Shown in pieces: positions 17,076-26,250 of a DNA stretch of 32,918 nucleotides. The translations under genes were made by a program, and so were the position numbers. The DNA is from Lentisphaera araneosa HTCC2155 (GTDB lineage: Bacteria > Verrucomicrobiota > Lentisphaeria > Lentisphaerales > Lentisphaeraceae), in assembly GCA_945877655.1 (NCBI GenBank), contig CAMCSH010000008.1, positions 1 to 32,918 of the forward strand, read 5' to 3'. Position 1 is the stretch's first letter, and every line of letters begins with the position of its first letter. The notes beneath the pieces are model-generated. The model ran no database searches, was not told the origin of the DNA, and saw nothing but the letters and a program-made list of their open reading frames with translations.

Positions 17076-18471
17076 ACTGTCGCCCATAACGATCCTCGAA
17101 ACGGACGATGTCATCTTCTCCAAGGTAGGAGCCGATCTGGGTTTCGATCAGGACCAGGGGAATCCGACCGGGATTGGCGAGGGCGTGTTTCATGCCGATC
17201 GGCAGATAGACCGATTCGTTCTCGTGGATTTGCAAGATCTCTTCGCCGCGAGTCACCTCGGCGGTACCGGAGACGACAACCCAATGTTCGGCGCGGTGGT
17301 GGTGGAGCTGCAGCGACAGCTTGGCACCGGGTTTGACGGTGAGTCGTTTGACTTGATAACGCTCTTGATGGTCGATTTGCTCATAATGGCCCCAAGGACG
17401 ATGGACCTTGGTGTGATTGAGGTGCTCCTGGCGCCCTTCCTTGTCGAGGCGGGCGACAATCTCCTTGACCTTGCCTGCCTGGTCCATCGTCGAGACCAGC
17501 AAGGCGTCGCGGCTGTCGACGATGAGCAGATTCTTCAGGCCGATGGCGGCGACCAGCCGCTCGGAGCCCTGCACCAAGCAGTGATCGCAATCGACCAACA
17601 TGGCGTCGCCGATGACGCTATTGCCCCGAGGATCTTTGGTGCGGATTTCCTGCAAGGCCGACCAAGCGCCGACGTCGCTCCAGCCGGCGTCGAGAGGAAC
17701 CATCACGGCGCTCGCGGTCTTTTCCATCACGGCGTAGTCGATCGATTGGGCCGGACAAGCAAGGAAGGCCTCGCGATTCGGGCGAATGAAATCGAGATCC
17801 GTAGTTTTTGCGTTCATCGCATTTCGGCATGCGGCAAGGATGTCGGGACGATGGATGCCGAGCTCTTCGAGGAGGCGATCGGCGCGGAAGAGGAACATGC
17901 CGGAATTCCAGAAATGACCGCCGGCAGCGAGCAGTTTTTCGGCTGTGGCGAGATCAGGCTTCTCAAGGAAACGGGTGATCGGCTGTATCGCTTCGCTGCC
18001 CTCGGCCTGGATGTACCCATAGCCGGTGTCAGGGCGGGTCGGGACGATGCCGAAGGTGACCAGTTTGCCGGCCTGGGCCGCAGGAATCGCTGAGCTGACG
18101 GCTTGGCGGAAGGCGTCGGGATTCCGGATGTCGTGATCGGCGGCGAGAACAAGAAGAAGTTCATCGGCCTTGCCACGGCTTTCCGCCTCAATCGCGGCGA
18201 GAGTGAGTGCCGGGGCCGTGTTGCGTCCAGCCGGCTCAAGAATCAGTGATCCTTTTGAGTCGAGTTCCAGCAGCTGCTGAGCGGCAATGAAACGATGGTC
18301 CTCGTTGCAGACGACGAGCGGAGCGGAAAGCTCTAGTCCCTTCAGTCGAAGCAAGGTCTCCTGCAGCATCGAATGTGTGCCGGTGAGAGGGAGAAACTGT
18401 TTCGGCATGAGCTGCCGTGACAAGGGCCAGAGCCGGGTGCCGGCGCCTCCGGACATGAGAACGGGGATCAT
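17074..18471 (-). CDS. manC: Mannose-1-phosphate guanylyltransferase / mannose-6-phosphate isomerase
   Basis: This 465-residue bifunctional type II enzyme has an N-terminal nucleotidyltransferase domain with GGAGTRLWPLSRQLMPKQFL from residue 8 and a FLEKPDLATAEKLL segment. Its C-terminal cupin carries RPWGHYEQID and LHHHRAEHWVVVSGTAEV, the isomerase half. It makes GDP-mannose, the precursor for gmd. I chose ATG 18471, preceded at 7 nt by AAGGAAG; the frame is open for another 34 codons upstream, but these lack family similarity and cover the likely promoter. The gene is divergent from the GT4 at 18617. Its stop codon lies within the right arm of a TTTAAA-rich inverted repeat. Confidence 0.95.
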   Translation of the reverse strand: MIPVLMSGGAGTRLWPLSRQLMPKQFLPLTGTHSMLQETLLRLKGLELSAPLVVCNEDHRFIAAQQLLELDSKGSLILEPAGRNTAPALTLAAIEAESRGKADELLLVLAADHDIRNPDAFRQAVSSAIPAAQAGKLVTFGIVPTRPDTGYGYIQAEGSEAIQPITRFLEKPDLATAEKLLAAGGHFWNSGMFLFRADRLLEELGIHRPDILAACRNAMNAKTTDLDFIRPNREAFLACPAQSIDYAVMEKTASAVMVPLDAGWSDVGAWSALQEIRTKDPRGNSVIGDAMLVDCDHCLVQGSERLVAAIGLKNLLIVDSRDALLVSTMDQAGKVKEIVARLDKEGRQEHLNHTKVHRPWGHYEQIDHQERYQVKRLTVKPGAKLSLQLHHHRAEHWVVVSGTAEVTRGEEILQIHENESVYLPIGMKHALANPGRIPLVLIETQIGSYLGEDDIVRFEDRYGRQ

Positions 18472-18616
18472 CAGAGCTTCCTTGGTTAGAATCGAAAAAA
18501 TGGAGTTTCGTGACAGCTTACACCTGAAAAAGCTTGTGAAATCAGCCTCCAATCGTTTTTTATACAGTTGCATGCGCCTGCGTGGACACTAAGGTTCAAG
18601 CTAGCCAAAAGCGACC
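18472..18616. promoter_or_regulatory. Divergent promoter region manC / GT4
   Basis: This 145-bp spacer separates the divergent manC and GT4 starts and should hold promoters for both polysaccharide transcription units. It is more AT-rich than the genes (TTTTTTATACAG near 18560) and carries the manC ribosome site AAGGAAG. I found no -35/-10 pair with good spacing on either strand. Confidence 0.4.
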
Positions 18617-19681
18617 ATGAAGATCTTTTTTCTGATCACCGAACTTCACGAAGGAGGCGCCGAAAATGCCTTCTTCCACACCGCCGTGGAACTGAAGAGG
18701 CGAGGCCACGAAATTCATGTAGCTAGCCTGCATGGGGGCGACGGCGCGGTAGCGCAAAGGCTCCGCGATCAGGGCATGGCTGTCTTTGATCTCGGCCTCC
18801 GCCGTCCTTGGCACCTGTGGAAGCTGCTGAAACTCCGCCGATACATCCGAGAACTCGCGCCGGATTGGATTTATTCCTGGCTCTTCCATGCTAATCTCGC
18901 CGCCAAATTGTGCTGTGGCTCCATCCCTCTCGCCATTGGCCTGCGCGTCCTCGAACCGCGGAGCACACATCTCGCACTGGAGAAAATCTTTCGTTCCCGG
19001 GTGAAGACGGTCTTCGCCGTCTCCCGAGAGGTTCTAGACTGGGCCTCTCATACCCTTGGCTACCCAGCTGAAATCTGCCACTACACGCCAAACGGCGTCG
19101 ACCCGACGCCCTTCGCAGGCATCGTCCGCCAAGCATGGCGGCCCGGCCAGCCCCTCCGCCTCCTCACTGTGGCCCGCAAGACTCGCCAGAAAGGCCTCGA
19201 CATCTTGGTCGAAGCTTTGGCTATGCTGCCGCCCGAAAGCGATTGGAGCTGGACCCTGGTCGGCGAGGAGCCTGAATCTGACTATCTAGAAGAGCTGCAC
19301 ACGCTCATCACTCGATTTGGGCTTAAGCACCGCATCGAATTTCGCCCAAAAATCAATCGAGATCAGCTTCCCTCCATCTACGCAGCTCACAACCTCTTTG
19401 TTCTTCCTTCTCGCTGGGAAGGCCAAGCCAATGTCGTTCTCGAAGCGGCGGCTGCAGGATTGCCTGTGCTCTGCAGTGAGCACTGCGGCTACAGCGCTGA
19501 TGAAGTCCATGCACTCAAACTCGATCCTCGGGACTGGGCGTTCGCCTTGACCGACATCCTGCTCGGCAAGCGCACCCCTGCGAAACCAGAATCGCTTGCC
19601 CAGCTCAGCTCTGGCTATAGCTTCTCTCGCAATGCGGAATTCATTGAAGACATTTTTATCACAAGGATCTCAAATGCCTGA
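18617..19681 (+). CDS. Family 4 glycosyltransferase (GT-B fold)
   Basis: This 354-residue protein begins with the typical GT4 opening MKIFFLITELHEGGAENAFF and carries a TPNGVDPTPF loop. Its E-x7-E motif, in SRWEGQANVVLEAAAAGLPV, contacts the nucleotide-sugar donor. It is the first gene of a second plus-strand transcription unit, divergent from manC, and overlaps the methyltransferase start by 8 bp. It probably adds one residue of the repeat unit at the cytoplasmic face. Donor and linkage cannot be assigned. Confidence 0.9.
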   Translation: MKIFFLITELHEGGAENAFFHTAVELKRRGHEIHVASLHGGDGAVAQRLRDQGMAVFDLGLRRPWHLWKLLKLRRYIRELAPDWIYSWLFHANLAAKLCCGSIPLAIGLRVLEPRSTHLALEKIFRSRVKTVFAVSREVLDWASHTLGYPAEICHYTPNGVDPTPFAGIVRQAWRPGQPLRLLTVARKTRQKGLDILVEALAMLPPESDWSWTLVGEEPESDYLEELHTLITRFGLKHRIEFRPKINRDQLPSIYAAHNLFVLPSRWEGQANVVLEAAAAGLPVLCSEHCGYSADEVHALKLDPRDWAFALTDILLGKRTPAKPESLAQLSSGYSFSRNAEFIEDIFITRISNA

Positions 19682-20477
19682 TCAAAGTTGCTGCGTCTGC
19701 CAAAACGCCCTCAAAGAAGATCTAAAATTTAATCAATTCCTTGGTACTGAAGGAACTGATCATCGCTGCCGGATCTGCATCCATTGCGGACTCATCCAAC
19801 GATCTTTACTGCCAGCTCCAGACGAACCGACAGAAGGCCTTCTTTACGGTGAATACACCGCCGGCGACAACTCTGCTAATCGGCGTTCATTGATGCGCCT
19901 TGATCTCATTCGACAACTCCTGCCTGAAAATGGACTAATGCTCGATGTCGGTGCCGGCTCTGGCGCCTTCGTTAAAGAAGCTAGACATCAGGGATTGAGT
20001 GCTTACGGCATCGAAATGCTGCCGCAAGATGGTGTTTGTGAGTGGCTTGTTAACCATGACATCAGCAAAGCTCCATTCCTCATCGACGGGAGAACATTCG
20101 AAGTTATCAACCTGAATCATGTCCTCGAACATGTGAGTGACCCGATTCCATTCCTCAAGGGGATTTTGGCATCGCTGAGCGATTCAGGCACTCTGATAGT
20201 TGAAGTCCCCAATGAAGTCCGAGCTCTCTCCATACGCATCAAGCAAGTCCTCGGCAAAAAAAGCAATTCAAAAACCGCCTTTCTTGATCACCGACTGTTC
20301 TTCGAACGCCGATCTCTTATCAACTGCCTTGAGAAGGTGGGTTTTCAAGTCATCAAGGCGAGCACCCCGCGTGTCTGTTACCGCAATGGATTCATCCACG
20401 AATCTTTCGATCAATTCCAATCCCTTATCGGCCAAGGTAATGTTTTGGAAATCCTTGCCAGAAAACACAATTTATAA
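19674..20477 (+). CDS. Class I SAM-dependent methyltransferase with N-terminal zinc ribbon
   Basis: The 267-residue protein starts at ATG 19674, behind AAGGA. Four cysteines arranged as C6xxC9 and C35xxC38 form a probable zinc ribbon, a layout seen in sugar C-methyltransferase-like proteins and other small-molecule methyltransferases. SAM motif I is LDVGAGSGAF (about 90-99), and the LNHVLEHVSDP segment is a typical motif after strand 4. Lying between a GT4 and an AsnB-type gene, it probably methylates a sugar or glycolipid intermediate. O- versus C-methylation cannot be decided. Codon use is somewhat less GC-rich than in the flanking genes. Confidence 0.82.
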   Translation: MPDQSCCVCQNALKEDLKFNQFLGTEGTDHRCRICIHCGLIQRSLLPAPDEPTEGLLYGEYTAGDNSANRRSLMRLDLIRQLLPENGLMLDVGAGSGAFVKEARHQGLSAYGIEMLPQDGVCEWLVNHDISKAPFLIDGRTFEVINLNHVLEHVSDPIPFLKGILASLSDSGTLIVEVPNEVRALSIRIKQVLGKKSNSKTAFLDHRLFFERRSLINCLEKVGFQVIKASTPRVCYRNGFIHESFDQFQSLIGQGNVLEILARKHNL

Positions 20478-20494
20478 TTTCCGGAATCTCTCTC

Positions 20495-22348
20495 ATGTGC
20501 GGCATCGCCGGCCTCTCAGGCCAAGATTCACCGGTGCTCGATGCCCTCGAAAAAATGGCGTCGCGGATGCGCCTGCGCGGCCCCGACGGCGATGGCTTCG
20601 TCAGCCGCGACGGAGCCGGCCTGGCCCACACCCGGCTCGCCATCATCGACCTCGAGGGCGGTCGCCAGCCGATCTTCAACGAGGATGAAAGCCTCGCCAT
20701 CGTCTGCAATGGCGAGATCTACGACTTCGCCGGACTTCGCAGCGAGCTCGAAGCCAAGGGGCACTGCTTCCGCACCCACAGCGATTCCGAGGTCGTCCTC
20801 CACCTCTACGAAGAAATGGGCGAACGCTGCGTCGAACGCCTCAAGGGCATGTTCGCTTTTGCCATCCTCCACCTCGATTCCGGCAAGATCTTCATCGCCC
20901 GCGACCGATACGGCAAGAAGCCGTTGTTTTACACCGTCCGCGATGGACGCTTCGCCTTCGCCTCCGGTCCGCAAGCCCTGCTCAGCCTCGACTGGGTCGA
21001 TTCCACTCTCGATGAAAGCCACTGGTCGATCTACCTCGATCAGGGCTACCTGCCGACCCCGCACAGCGCCTGGAAAGCGATCCGTAAATTGCCTCCGGGG
21101 CACTGTGCCGTCTGGGATCAATCCACGCTCCGCATCGACTCCTGGTGGCAATATCGCGTCCGGGGCGATTTCTCAGGAAGCTTCGACGAAGCGGCGCAGG
21201 AGACCCGACGCTTGGTTGAGGCCGCGGTCGAACGCCGCCTCGTCGCCGACGTGCCGCTCGGCTGCTTCCTCTCCGGTGGCGTCGATTCCAGCATCATCGC
21301 CAGTGTCGCCGCGAAACGGAAACCCGGACTGAAGACCTTCTCCATCGGCTTCCCCGAGGCCAAGTTCGACGAACGCCATTACGCCGCCGAAGTCGCCCGC
21401 CACCTGGGTACCGATCACCAGTTCCTCGAAGTCGACCCCGGCAGCTTCCATGATTTTGCCGCCATCGTTGAGCGCTACGAAGAACCCTTTGCCGACGCCT
21501 CGATGATCCCCACTAGTTTGCTCTGCCGCTTCGCCCGTCAACAGGTGACCGTGGCGCTCTCCGGCGACGGCGCCGACGAGCTCTTCGGAGGCTACGAGCG
21601 TTACAGCGCGATGAACATCCTCGGGCGTTTCGACGGCCTGCCCCTTTGCCTGCGTCGCGGCGCCCGCAAAAGCGCGGAATTCCTGCTGCCGCCGAAAACC
21701 GAAGAACGCACCCGCCTCGGACGACTCCGTCGCGTCGCCGGACTTCTCGATCTCGAGGGAACCGCACGTTGGTGTCGCGTCCTCAACCGGATGGAGCCGA
21801 CGCTGATTTCTCAAGTCCTCCGCCCCGAGCTTCTCGAGCAGCAGCAATCGCTCGCCGATCACCTGGCGCCGCTGTGCCGTCCCGAGATCGGGCCCGATGC
21901 CTGGGGCGAGAACGATGTCCGGGCCTATATGGTCGACGACATCCTGGTCAAAGTCGACCGCGCCAGTATGGGTTTCTCGCTTGAGGCGCGGGCACCCTTC
22001 CTCGACGCCGATCTCGCCGACTTCGCCATGTCGATTCCTTTCGCCTTCCGTCAGCGCGGCCGCCGGCGCAAGCTGCTGCTCGAAGCGGCCTTCCGCAGCG
22101 ATCTGCCGGCGAACGTCTTTGACCGCGCCAAGATGGGCTTCGGCGTTCCCTTGTCGCGCTGGTTCCGGGGTCCCTGGCTCAAGGACTCGAAGCAGCTTCT
22201 GCTTGACTCGCCCTTCCTGCGACAACGCTGCCGCGAAGGCGCTCTCGAACAGCTTTTTCAAGGGCATCTGAACTGCCGCACAGATGGCGGCGCCCTGCTC
22301 TTTTCCTTGTGCAGCCTGGCGCTGTGGGCCGAGAGCCATCAACGATGA
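20495..22348 (+). CDS. asnB: AsnB-type glutamine-hydrolysing amidotransferase (second copy)
   Basis: This 617-residue protein has Cys2 (MCGIAGLSG) in the class II glutaminase domain, RGPDGDGF, CNGEIYDF and RDRYGKKPLFY, and a synthetase domain with P-loop SGGVDSS at 260-266 and ALSGDGADELFGGYERY. The MGFGVPLSRWFRGP ending is typical of the AsnB type. It differs clearly from the copy at 9763, so it is a paralogue and not a recent duplicate. It may amidate a carboxylated sugar or peptide substituent of the polymer, or simply make asparagine. It ends in an ATGA overlap with the GT-C gene. Confidence 0.9.
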   Translation: MCGIAGLSGQDSPVLDALEKMASRMRLRGPDGDGFVSRDGAGLAHTRLAIIDLEGGRQPIFNEDESLAIVCNGEIYDFAGLRSELEAKGHCFRTHSDSEVVLHLYEEMGERCVERLKGMFAFAILHLDSGKIFIARDRYGKKPLFYTVRDGRFAFASGPQALLSLDWVDSTLDESHWSIYLDQGYLPTPHSAWKAIRKLPPGHCAVWDQSTLRIDSWWQYRVRGDFSGSFDEAAQETRRLVEAAVERRLVADVPLGCFLSGGVDSSIIASVAAKRKPGLKTFSIGFPEAKFDERHYAAEVARHLGTDHQFLEVDPGSFHDFAAIVERYEEPFADASMIPTSLLCRFARQQVTVALSGDGADELFGGYERYSAMNILGRFDGLPLCLRRGARKSAEFLLPPKTEERTRLGRLRRVAGLLDLEGTARWCRVLNRMEPTLISQVLRPELLEQQQSLADHLAPLCRPEIGPDAWGENDVRAYMVDDILVKVDRASMGFSLEARAPFLDADLADFAMSIPFAFRQRGRRRKLLLEAAFRSDLPANVFDRAKMGFGVPLSRWFRGPWLKDSKQLLLDSPFLRQRCREGALEQLFQGHLNCRTDGGALLFSLCSLALWAESHQR

Positions 22349-23640
22349 AAGCCCACGCTCAAATTCTCGCCCTCTTCGCCGTCGCCCTGGCCCTGCGCCT
22401 AGCGCAGATACCGGGTCCGGTCGAGGCCCTCATGCGCCCCGATTCAAGCGATTATCTGCGACTGGCGCAAAGCCTGGCTGAAGGCCATTACGGCGACAGG
22501 GAGATCTTCCGAGCCCCCGGCTATCCGGCCTTTCTCTGGCTCTGCCAATCCTGCTGCATAGGGATGAAAGCCATCGCCTGCATGCAAGCGCTCCTCGACT
22601 GCGCCACGATCGCCTTGACGATGCGCATCGCGCGCCGCCATCTCGGCCTCGATGGCCTGCTCAGTGGCTGGCTCGCCGCTATTAACGTCAGCCTGGCAGC
22701 CTTCGCCGTCACCTTCTTATCGGAAGGACCATTCACTTTTCTGCTGATCGCCGCGACGACCTTGCTTTTTGAAGCTCTCGAAAGCCCCGACCGTCGCCGC
22801 GAAGCGAGCCTGGTGTTCTGCGCCGGACTAGCCTTCGCCGCCGCCCTATACCTGCGGGCCGCTGCGAGCCTGTACCTGATCCTTCCCCTGGGACTGCTAC
22901 TTGCTCGCCGGCGAGCCCTTTCCGCCGCTCTTTTGGCCTTGGTGCTCGCACTCGCCGCAACCCCCTGGGTGCTGCGCAACCAGCGCGTCGCCGGCTATGG
23001 CGGCTTCTCCAGCGTCGGCGATCTCAATTTGTACCGTTACAACGCCGCCGCCCTGCAAGCCCGGCAGGAGGGGCGCCCCTTCGCCGAGGTTCAGGCTGAG
23101 ATCAGCTCCCGTTATCCCGACGCCAACGATCCGCAGCAACTGCATCAAGGTAAGGCTAAAGCCCTGCAACGGATAAAAACCGCACCCTTGAGTTACGCTG
23201 CCATTCATCTCCGATCGTCCCTGCGATGCCTGCCCCCGGCGACCGGCGACTATCTACAGAATTGCGGATTCATGGCCGGGGAACAGGGTACCCTGGCGAT
23301 CGTCGAGACTCAGGGGTGGATCGCCGGGATCAAGCATTACTGCGGCGGCAAGGCGGGAGTTTTCGCCATACTGGTCTTGACCAGCCTGATGACCATCGGC
23401 CTGTATTTTGCCGCCGCTTGGGGGCTTTGCAGCTGTTGGAACTCGGAGAGTCGCTTGGCTGGACTCTTCCTCGCCGCTTCGGCAGGTTATTTCCTCATCA
23501 TCGCCGGGCCGGCGGCCCATCCCCGCTTCGGCGTCCCGGCGCAGCCTTTCCTCATCCTCTTGGCGGCGCTTGGCTGGCAGCACCGGCCGCGATGGATGTC
23601 CGAACTGAAACCACCTTCAGCGATCAGCGCAGAAGGTTGA
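22345..23640 (+). CDS. GT-C (GT39/ArnT-like) integral membrane glycosyltransferase
   Basis: This 431-residue protein is strongly hydrophobic, with many predicted transmembrane segments. The first loop contains RPDSSDYLRLAQSL and FRAPGYPAFLWL, resembling the extracytoplasmic D-x-x-x-Y-x-x-x-A and P-G-Y-P motifs of PMT/ArnT-family enzymes. These take the sugar from a polyprenyl-phosphate carrier on the outer face of the inner membrane. Start ATG 22345 overlaps the asnB stop. It converges with a DPM1-like gene, overlapping 17 bp at the 3' ends; that enzyme could make the lipid-linked donor. A role in decorating the polymer or a protein is inference. Confidence 0.75.
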   Translation: MKAHAQILALFAVALALRLAQIPGPVEALMRPDSSDYLRLAQSLAEGHYGDREIFRAPGYPAFLWLCQSCCIGMKAIACMQALLDCATIALTMRIARRHLGLDGLLSGWLAAINVSLAAFAVTFLSEGPFTFLLIAATTLLFEALESPDRRREASLVFCAGLAFAAALYLRAAASLYLILPLGLLLARRRALSAALLALVLALAATPWVLRNQRVAGYGGFSSVGDLNLYRYNAAALQARQEGRPFAEVQAEISSRYPDANDPQQLHQGKAKALQRIKTAPLSYAAIHLRSSLRCLPPATGDYLQNCGFMAGEQGTLAIVETQGWIAGIKHYCGGKAGVFAILVLTSLMTIGLYFAAAWGLCSCWNSESRLAGLFLAASAGYFLIIAGPAAHPRFGVPAQPFLILLAALGWQHRPRWMSELKPPSAISAEG

Positions 23641-24346
23641 ATTTGACGATGTACCACAGCGCCTTGAAGCCGTCGCGCCAAGTGATCTTCTTGCCGGCGT
23701 CGTAGTTGCGCGGCTCGTAGTAGATCGGCACCTCAAAAATGCGCAGCCGCATCTTCGCCAGTTTGGCGGTGATTTCAGGCTCAAAACCAAAGCAATGGCA
23801 CTCGATGGTCACTTGCTTGAAGATATCAGCGCGAACCATCTTGTAGCAAGTCTCCATGTCGGTGAGATGGAGATTGGTGAGCAGGTTCGAGCACATGGTC
23901 AGGAAGCGGTTGCCGTAGTAGTGAATGAAGGTGTCGACCATGACTTCGTTGCCGCTGTAGCGCGAACCGAAGACGGCATCGGCCTGGCGTTCATGGAAGA
24001 ACTTCCACATCTTGGGATATTCCGCCGGATCGTATTCGAGGTCGGCGTCCTGGATGATGACGACATCGCCGGTGACCGCAGCTTGCCCGGTGCGAATGGC
24101 GGCGCCCTTGCCTTGATTGCGTTCGTGATGGAGGATCTTCAGATCCGGAGCTGCCGGAAGCGCCTCAAGGATCTCCCTCGTCCGGTCCCGCGAACAGTCA
24201 TTGACGATGATGATTTCCTTGTCGATCGGCACGGCGCGAACGCGCTCGAGGATGGTGAGAATCGTTGCTTCTTCATTGTAAGCAGGAATGATGACTGAGA
24301 GTTTCATAAGCCAGCTTTTTTTGATTTGGAAGGAATTGAGGCGCAT
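23624..24346 (-). CDS. DPM1-like family 2 glycosyltransferase (polyprenyl-phosphate sugar synthase type)
   Basis: The core starts MKLSVIIPAYNEE and contains IIIVNDCSRDRTREIL, QGKGAAIRTG and the metal-binding IQDADLEYDPAEYP, all typical of soluble dolichol-phosphate mannosyltransferase-like GT2 enzymes. No C-terminal transmembrane helices are present. I chose ATG 24346, seven bases after an AGAGGAG site (240 residues). The conserved family start would be ATG 24307 (227 residues), which has only a weak site. The gene is divergent from rlmH and convergent with the GT-C gene, for which it may supply a polyprenyl-phosphate sugar. Confidence 0.88.
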   Translation of the reverse strand: MRLNSFQIKKSWLMKLSVIIPAYNEEATILTILERVRAVPIDKEIIIVNDCSRDRTREILEALPAAPDLKILHHERNQGKGAAIRTGQAAVTGDVVIIQDADLEYDPAEYPKMWKFFHERQADAVFGSRYSGNEVMVDTFIHYYGNRFLTMCSNLLTNLHLTDMETCYKMVRADIFKQVTIECHCFGFEPEITAKLAKMRLRIFEVPIYYEPRNYDAGKKITWRDGFKALWYIVKFNLLR

Positions 24347-24420
24347 AAATAGACTCCTCTCCCGCCTTCTCGCAACTTGTCGCGGCACCGCTAAGTTCGC
24401 GGCAAACCCAGGACCTCACG

Positions 24421-24894
24421 ATGAAGATCACGCTTTTGACACATGGTAAAACCAGCAGTGGCTGGATTCGCGACGGCATCACCGAATACGAGGGACGATT
24501 GCAGCACTACCTCAAGTACGAGCATGTGGCCTTGCCCGATCTGAAAGGCCTCGGCACCCTGCCGAAGCCGGAGCAGATGCGCAAGGAAGGGGAATTGCTG
24601 CTCAGCCGGATCAAGCCGGGCGATCTCCTGCTGCTTCTTGATGAAAAGGGCAAAGCCCTCGGATCAGAGGATTTCTCACGCGATCTGCAGGGACTGTTCA
24701 ATCGAGGCCCGCGCCAATTGGTCTTTGCCGTTGGCGGTCCCTACGGCTTTGGCGACGATGTCCGCCGCGCCGCCGCCGGTTCCTTCTCGCTGTCGAAGAT
24801 GACTTTCACGCACGACATGGTGCGGCTGTTCTTCACCGAGCAACTGTACCGGGCGATGACCATCCTCAAGGGCGAGAAGTACCACCACTCATGA
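24421..24894 (+). CDS. rlmH: 23S rRNA (pseudouridine1915-N3)-methyltransferase RlmH
   Basis: This 157-residue SPOUT-class methyltransferase methylates pseudouridine 1915 in helix 69 of 23S rRNA using SAM. The deep-trefoil knot signature is clear: FAVGGPYGFGDDVRRAA, SLSKMTFTHDMVRLFFTEQL and the terminal ILKGEKYHH. Length matches the family (about 155). An AGGA site lies 7 nt before ATG 24421. It marks the boundary between the polysaccharide locus and the conserved chromosomal genes. Confidence 0.97.
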   Translation: MKITLLTHGKTSSGWIRDGITEYEGRLQHYLKYEHVALPDLKGLGTLPKPEQMRKEGELLLSRIKPGDLLLLLDEKGKALGSEDFSRDLQGLFNRGPRQLVFAVGGPYGFGDDVRRAAAGSFSLSKMTFTHDMVRLFFTEQLYRAMTILKGEKYHHS

Positions 24895-24955
24895 GCTTGG
24901 ATTTAATCAGAGAAGCCTCGTCAAGCCCCAGTCCCATAGCCTGGAAAAGACCTGT

Positions 24956-26233
24956 TCAAGCCAGATCCAGAAGATTCCGGGCGTCGCCGTGCAAGGGCTT
25001 GGGCTCGCCGGCCCAACTGAGGAAGAGGCTGTGCAAGGAGTTGACCGATTGTCCAGGACGGGAAATGCAGCGGCCGGGCTGGAGGCGTCCACCGGCGCCG
25101 CCGGCGAGGATGAGGGGCAGTTCGCCGTGATCGTGTCGATCGCCGTCATTGATGCAGGAAGCGAAGACGATGGCGCAGTGGTCGAGGACCGAGCCGGACC
25201 CTTCCGGGGTGGCGGCCAGAAGCTGCAGGAAAAGAGCGAATTCCTCTTGGTGCCAGCGGTCGATCTGAGCTAGCTGGCGGAGCTTGGTGGCATCGCGTTG
25301 GTGGTGGGAGATGGTGTGGTGGCCTTCGCTGTGGCCGAGCCAGTGATGAACGCGATCGCTGCCGCCGTTGCCGAGCATCAGGGTGGCGACGCGGGTCCGA
25401 TCAAGACGGAGAGCTTCGGCGAGGAGGCGGTAGAGCTGGCGCAGGTGTTCGCGCGGATCAACCGGGATGCCTTCGGGGATCGGGACCCGGCTGCTCATCC
25501 GGCTTTTTCCGGAGCTGCCGAGCCGTGCTTCGCGGCGGCACTCTTCGAGACTGGCGAGATAGGCGTCGAGGCTGTCGGAACCGGCTTGGCCGCGAGCTTG
25601 CTTGGTGACCAGGGGCGCCAATGCTTCAAGGTCAGCCGCTTGGCGGACAAGTTCGGCGTCATTGGCGAGGCGTTTCGGATCGCCGAAAAGACGGGTGAAG
25701 ACGCTGCGGGGATCGCAATCCTTGCCGGCGGGACGGGTCGGGGCGGACCATGAGAGATTGTTGGAGTAAGCACAGGCGTAGCCGGAGTCGCATTCGCCGG
25801 CGGGGCGCCCGGCTTCGAGGCCGAGTTCGAGGCTGGGAATGGAGGCGCGCATCGAGGGTAAGGCGGCGAGGCGCTGGTCGACGCTGATGCCGGCGCGCAG
25901 GCCTTTTTTGTCGATGCGGACACCGGTGAGGAAGCAGCCGACTTCACGGGCGTGGTCGCCGGCGCCGTCGGGTCCGCCGAAGGCGGTTTTCTGTTCGAGT
26001 CCGCGGATCACGGTGATCTTCGATTTGAGCTGCTGCAGCGGCGCGAGGCTGGGCGGGAGCTGACCGAGGGCGCCGGCGTTCACGGGGTGGTGCCATTGCT
26101 CGCCGACGACGCCGTTGGGCTGGTAGATGTAGATGATCCGCAGCGGAGCTTGGGCGGCTGGAGCCGCGTCAGCGAGCCGAGGCAGGGCGGCGAGTGAGGC
26201 GAATCCGGCGAGTGTCTGGCGTCGATTGAGCAT
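24956..26233 (-). CDS. DUF1552 domain protein with twin-arginine-like signal
   Basis: This 425-residue protein begins MLNRRQTLAGFASLAALPRL, a twin-arginine pair followed by a hydrophobic stretch and an alanine-rich cleavage region, so Tat export is plausible. The body, with PLRIIYIYQPNGVVGEQWHH, ITVIRGLEQK, GDHAREVGCFLTG and a C-terminal DHCAIVFASCINDGDRHDH stretch, matches DUF1552. The family has no established biochemical function. Start ATG 26233 is 8 nt from AAAGG. It lies 17 bp downstream of the cytochrome-like DUF1592-type gene, the usual order for this pair, implying a shared periplasmic job. Confidence 0.88.
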   Translation of the reverse strand: MLNRRQTLAGFASLAALPRLADAAPAAQAPLRIIYIYQPNGVVGEQWHHPVNAGALGQLPPSLAPLQQLKSKITVIRGLEQKTAFGGPDGAGDHAREVGCFLTGVRIDKKGLRAGISVDQRLAALPSMRASIPSLELGLEAGRPAGECDSGYACAYSNNLSWSAPTRPAGKDCDPRSVFTRLFGDPKRLANDAELVRQAADLEALAPLVTKQARGQAGSDSLDAYLASLEECRREARLGSSGKSRMSSRVPIPEGIPVDPREHLRQLYRLLAEALRLDRTRVATLMLGNGGSDRVHHWLGHSEGHHTISHHQRDATKLRQLAQIDRWHQEEFALFLQLLAATPEGSGSVLDHCAIVFASCINDGDRHDHGELPLILAGGAGGRLQPGRCISRPGQSVNSLHSLFLSWAGEPKPLHGDARNLLDLA

Positions 26234-26250
26234 AAAATTACCTTTGGAGT

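Noticed and set aside
17032-18093. Plus-strand ORF (353 codons) antisense to manC
   Set aside because: It is a shadow of manC's codon pattern with no ribosome site or conserved motif.
21173-22342. Minus-strand ORF (389 codons) antisense to the second asnB
   Set aside because: The plus-strand protein has complete catalytic motifs; the antisense product has none.
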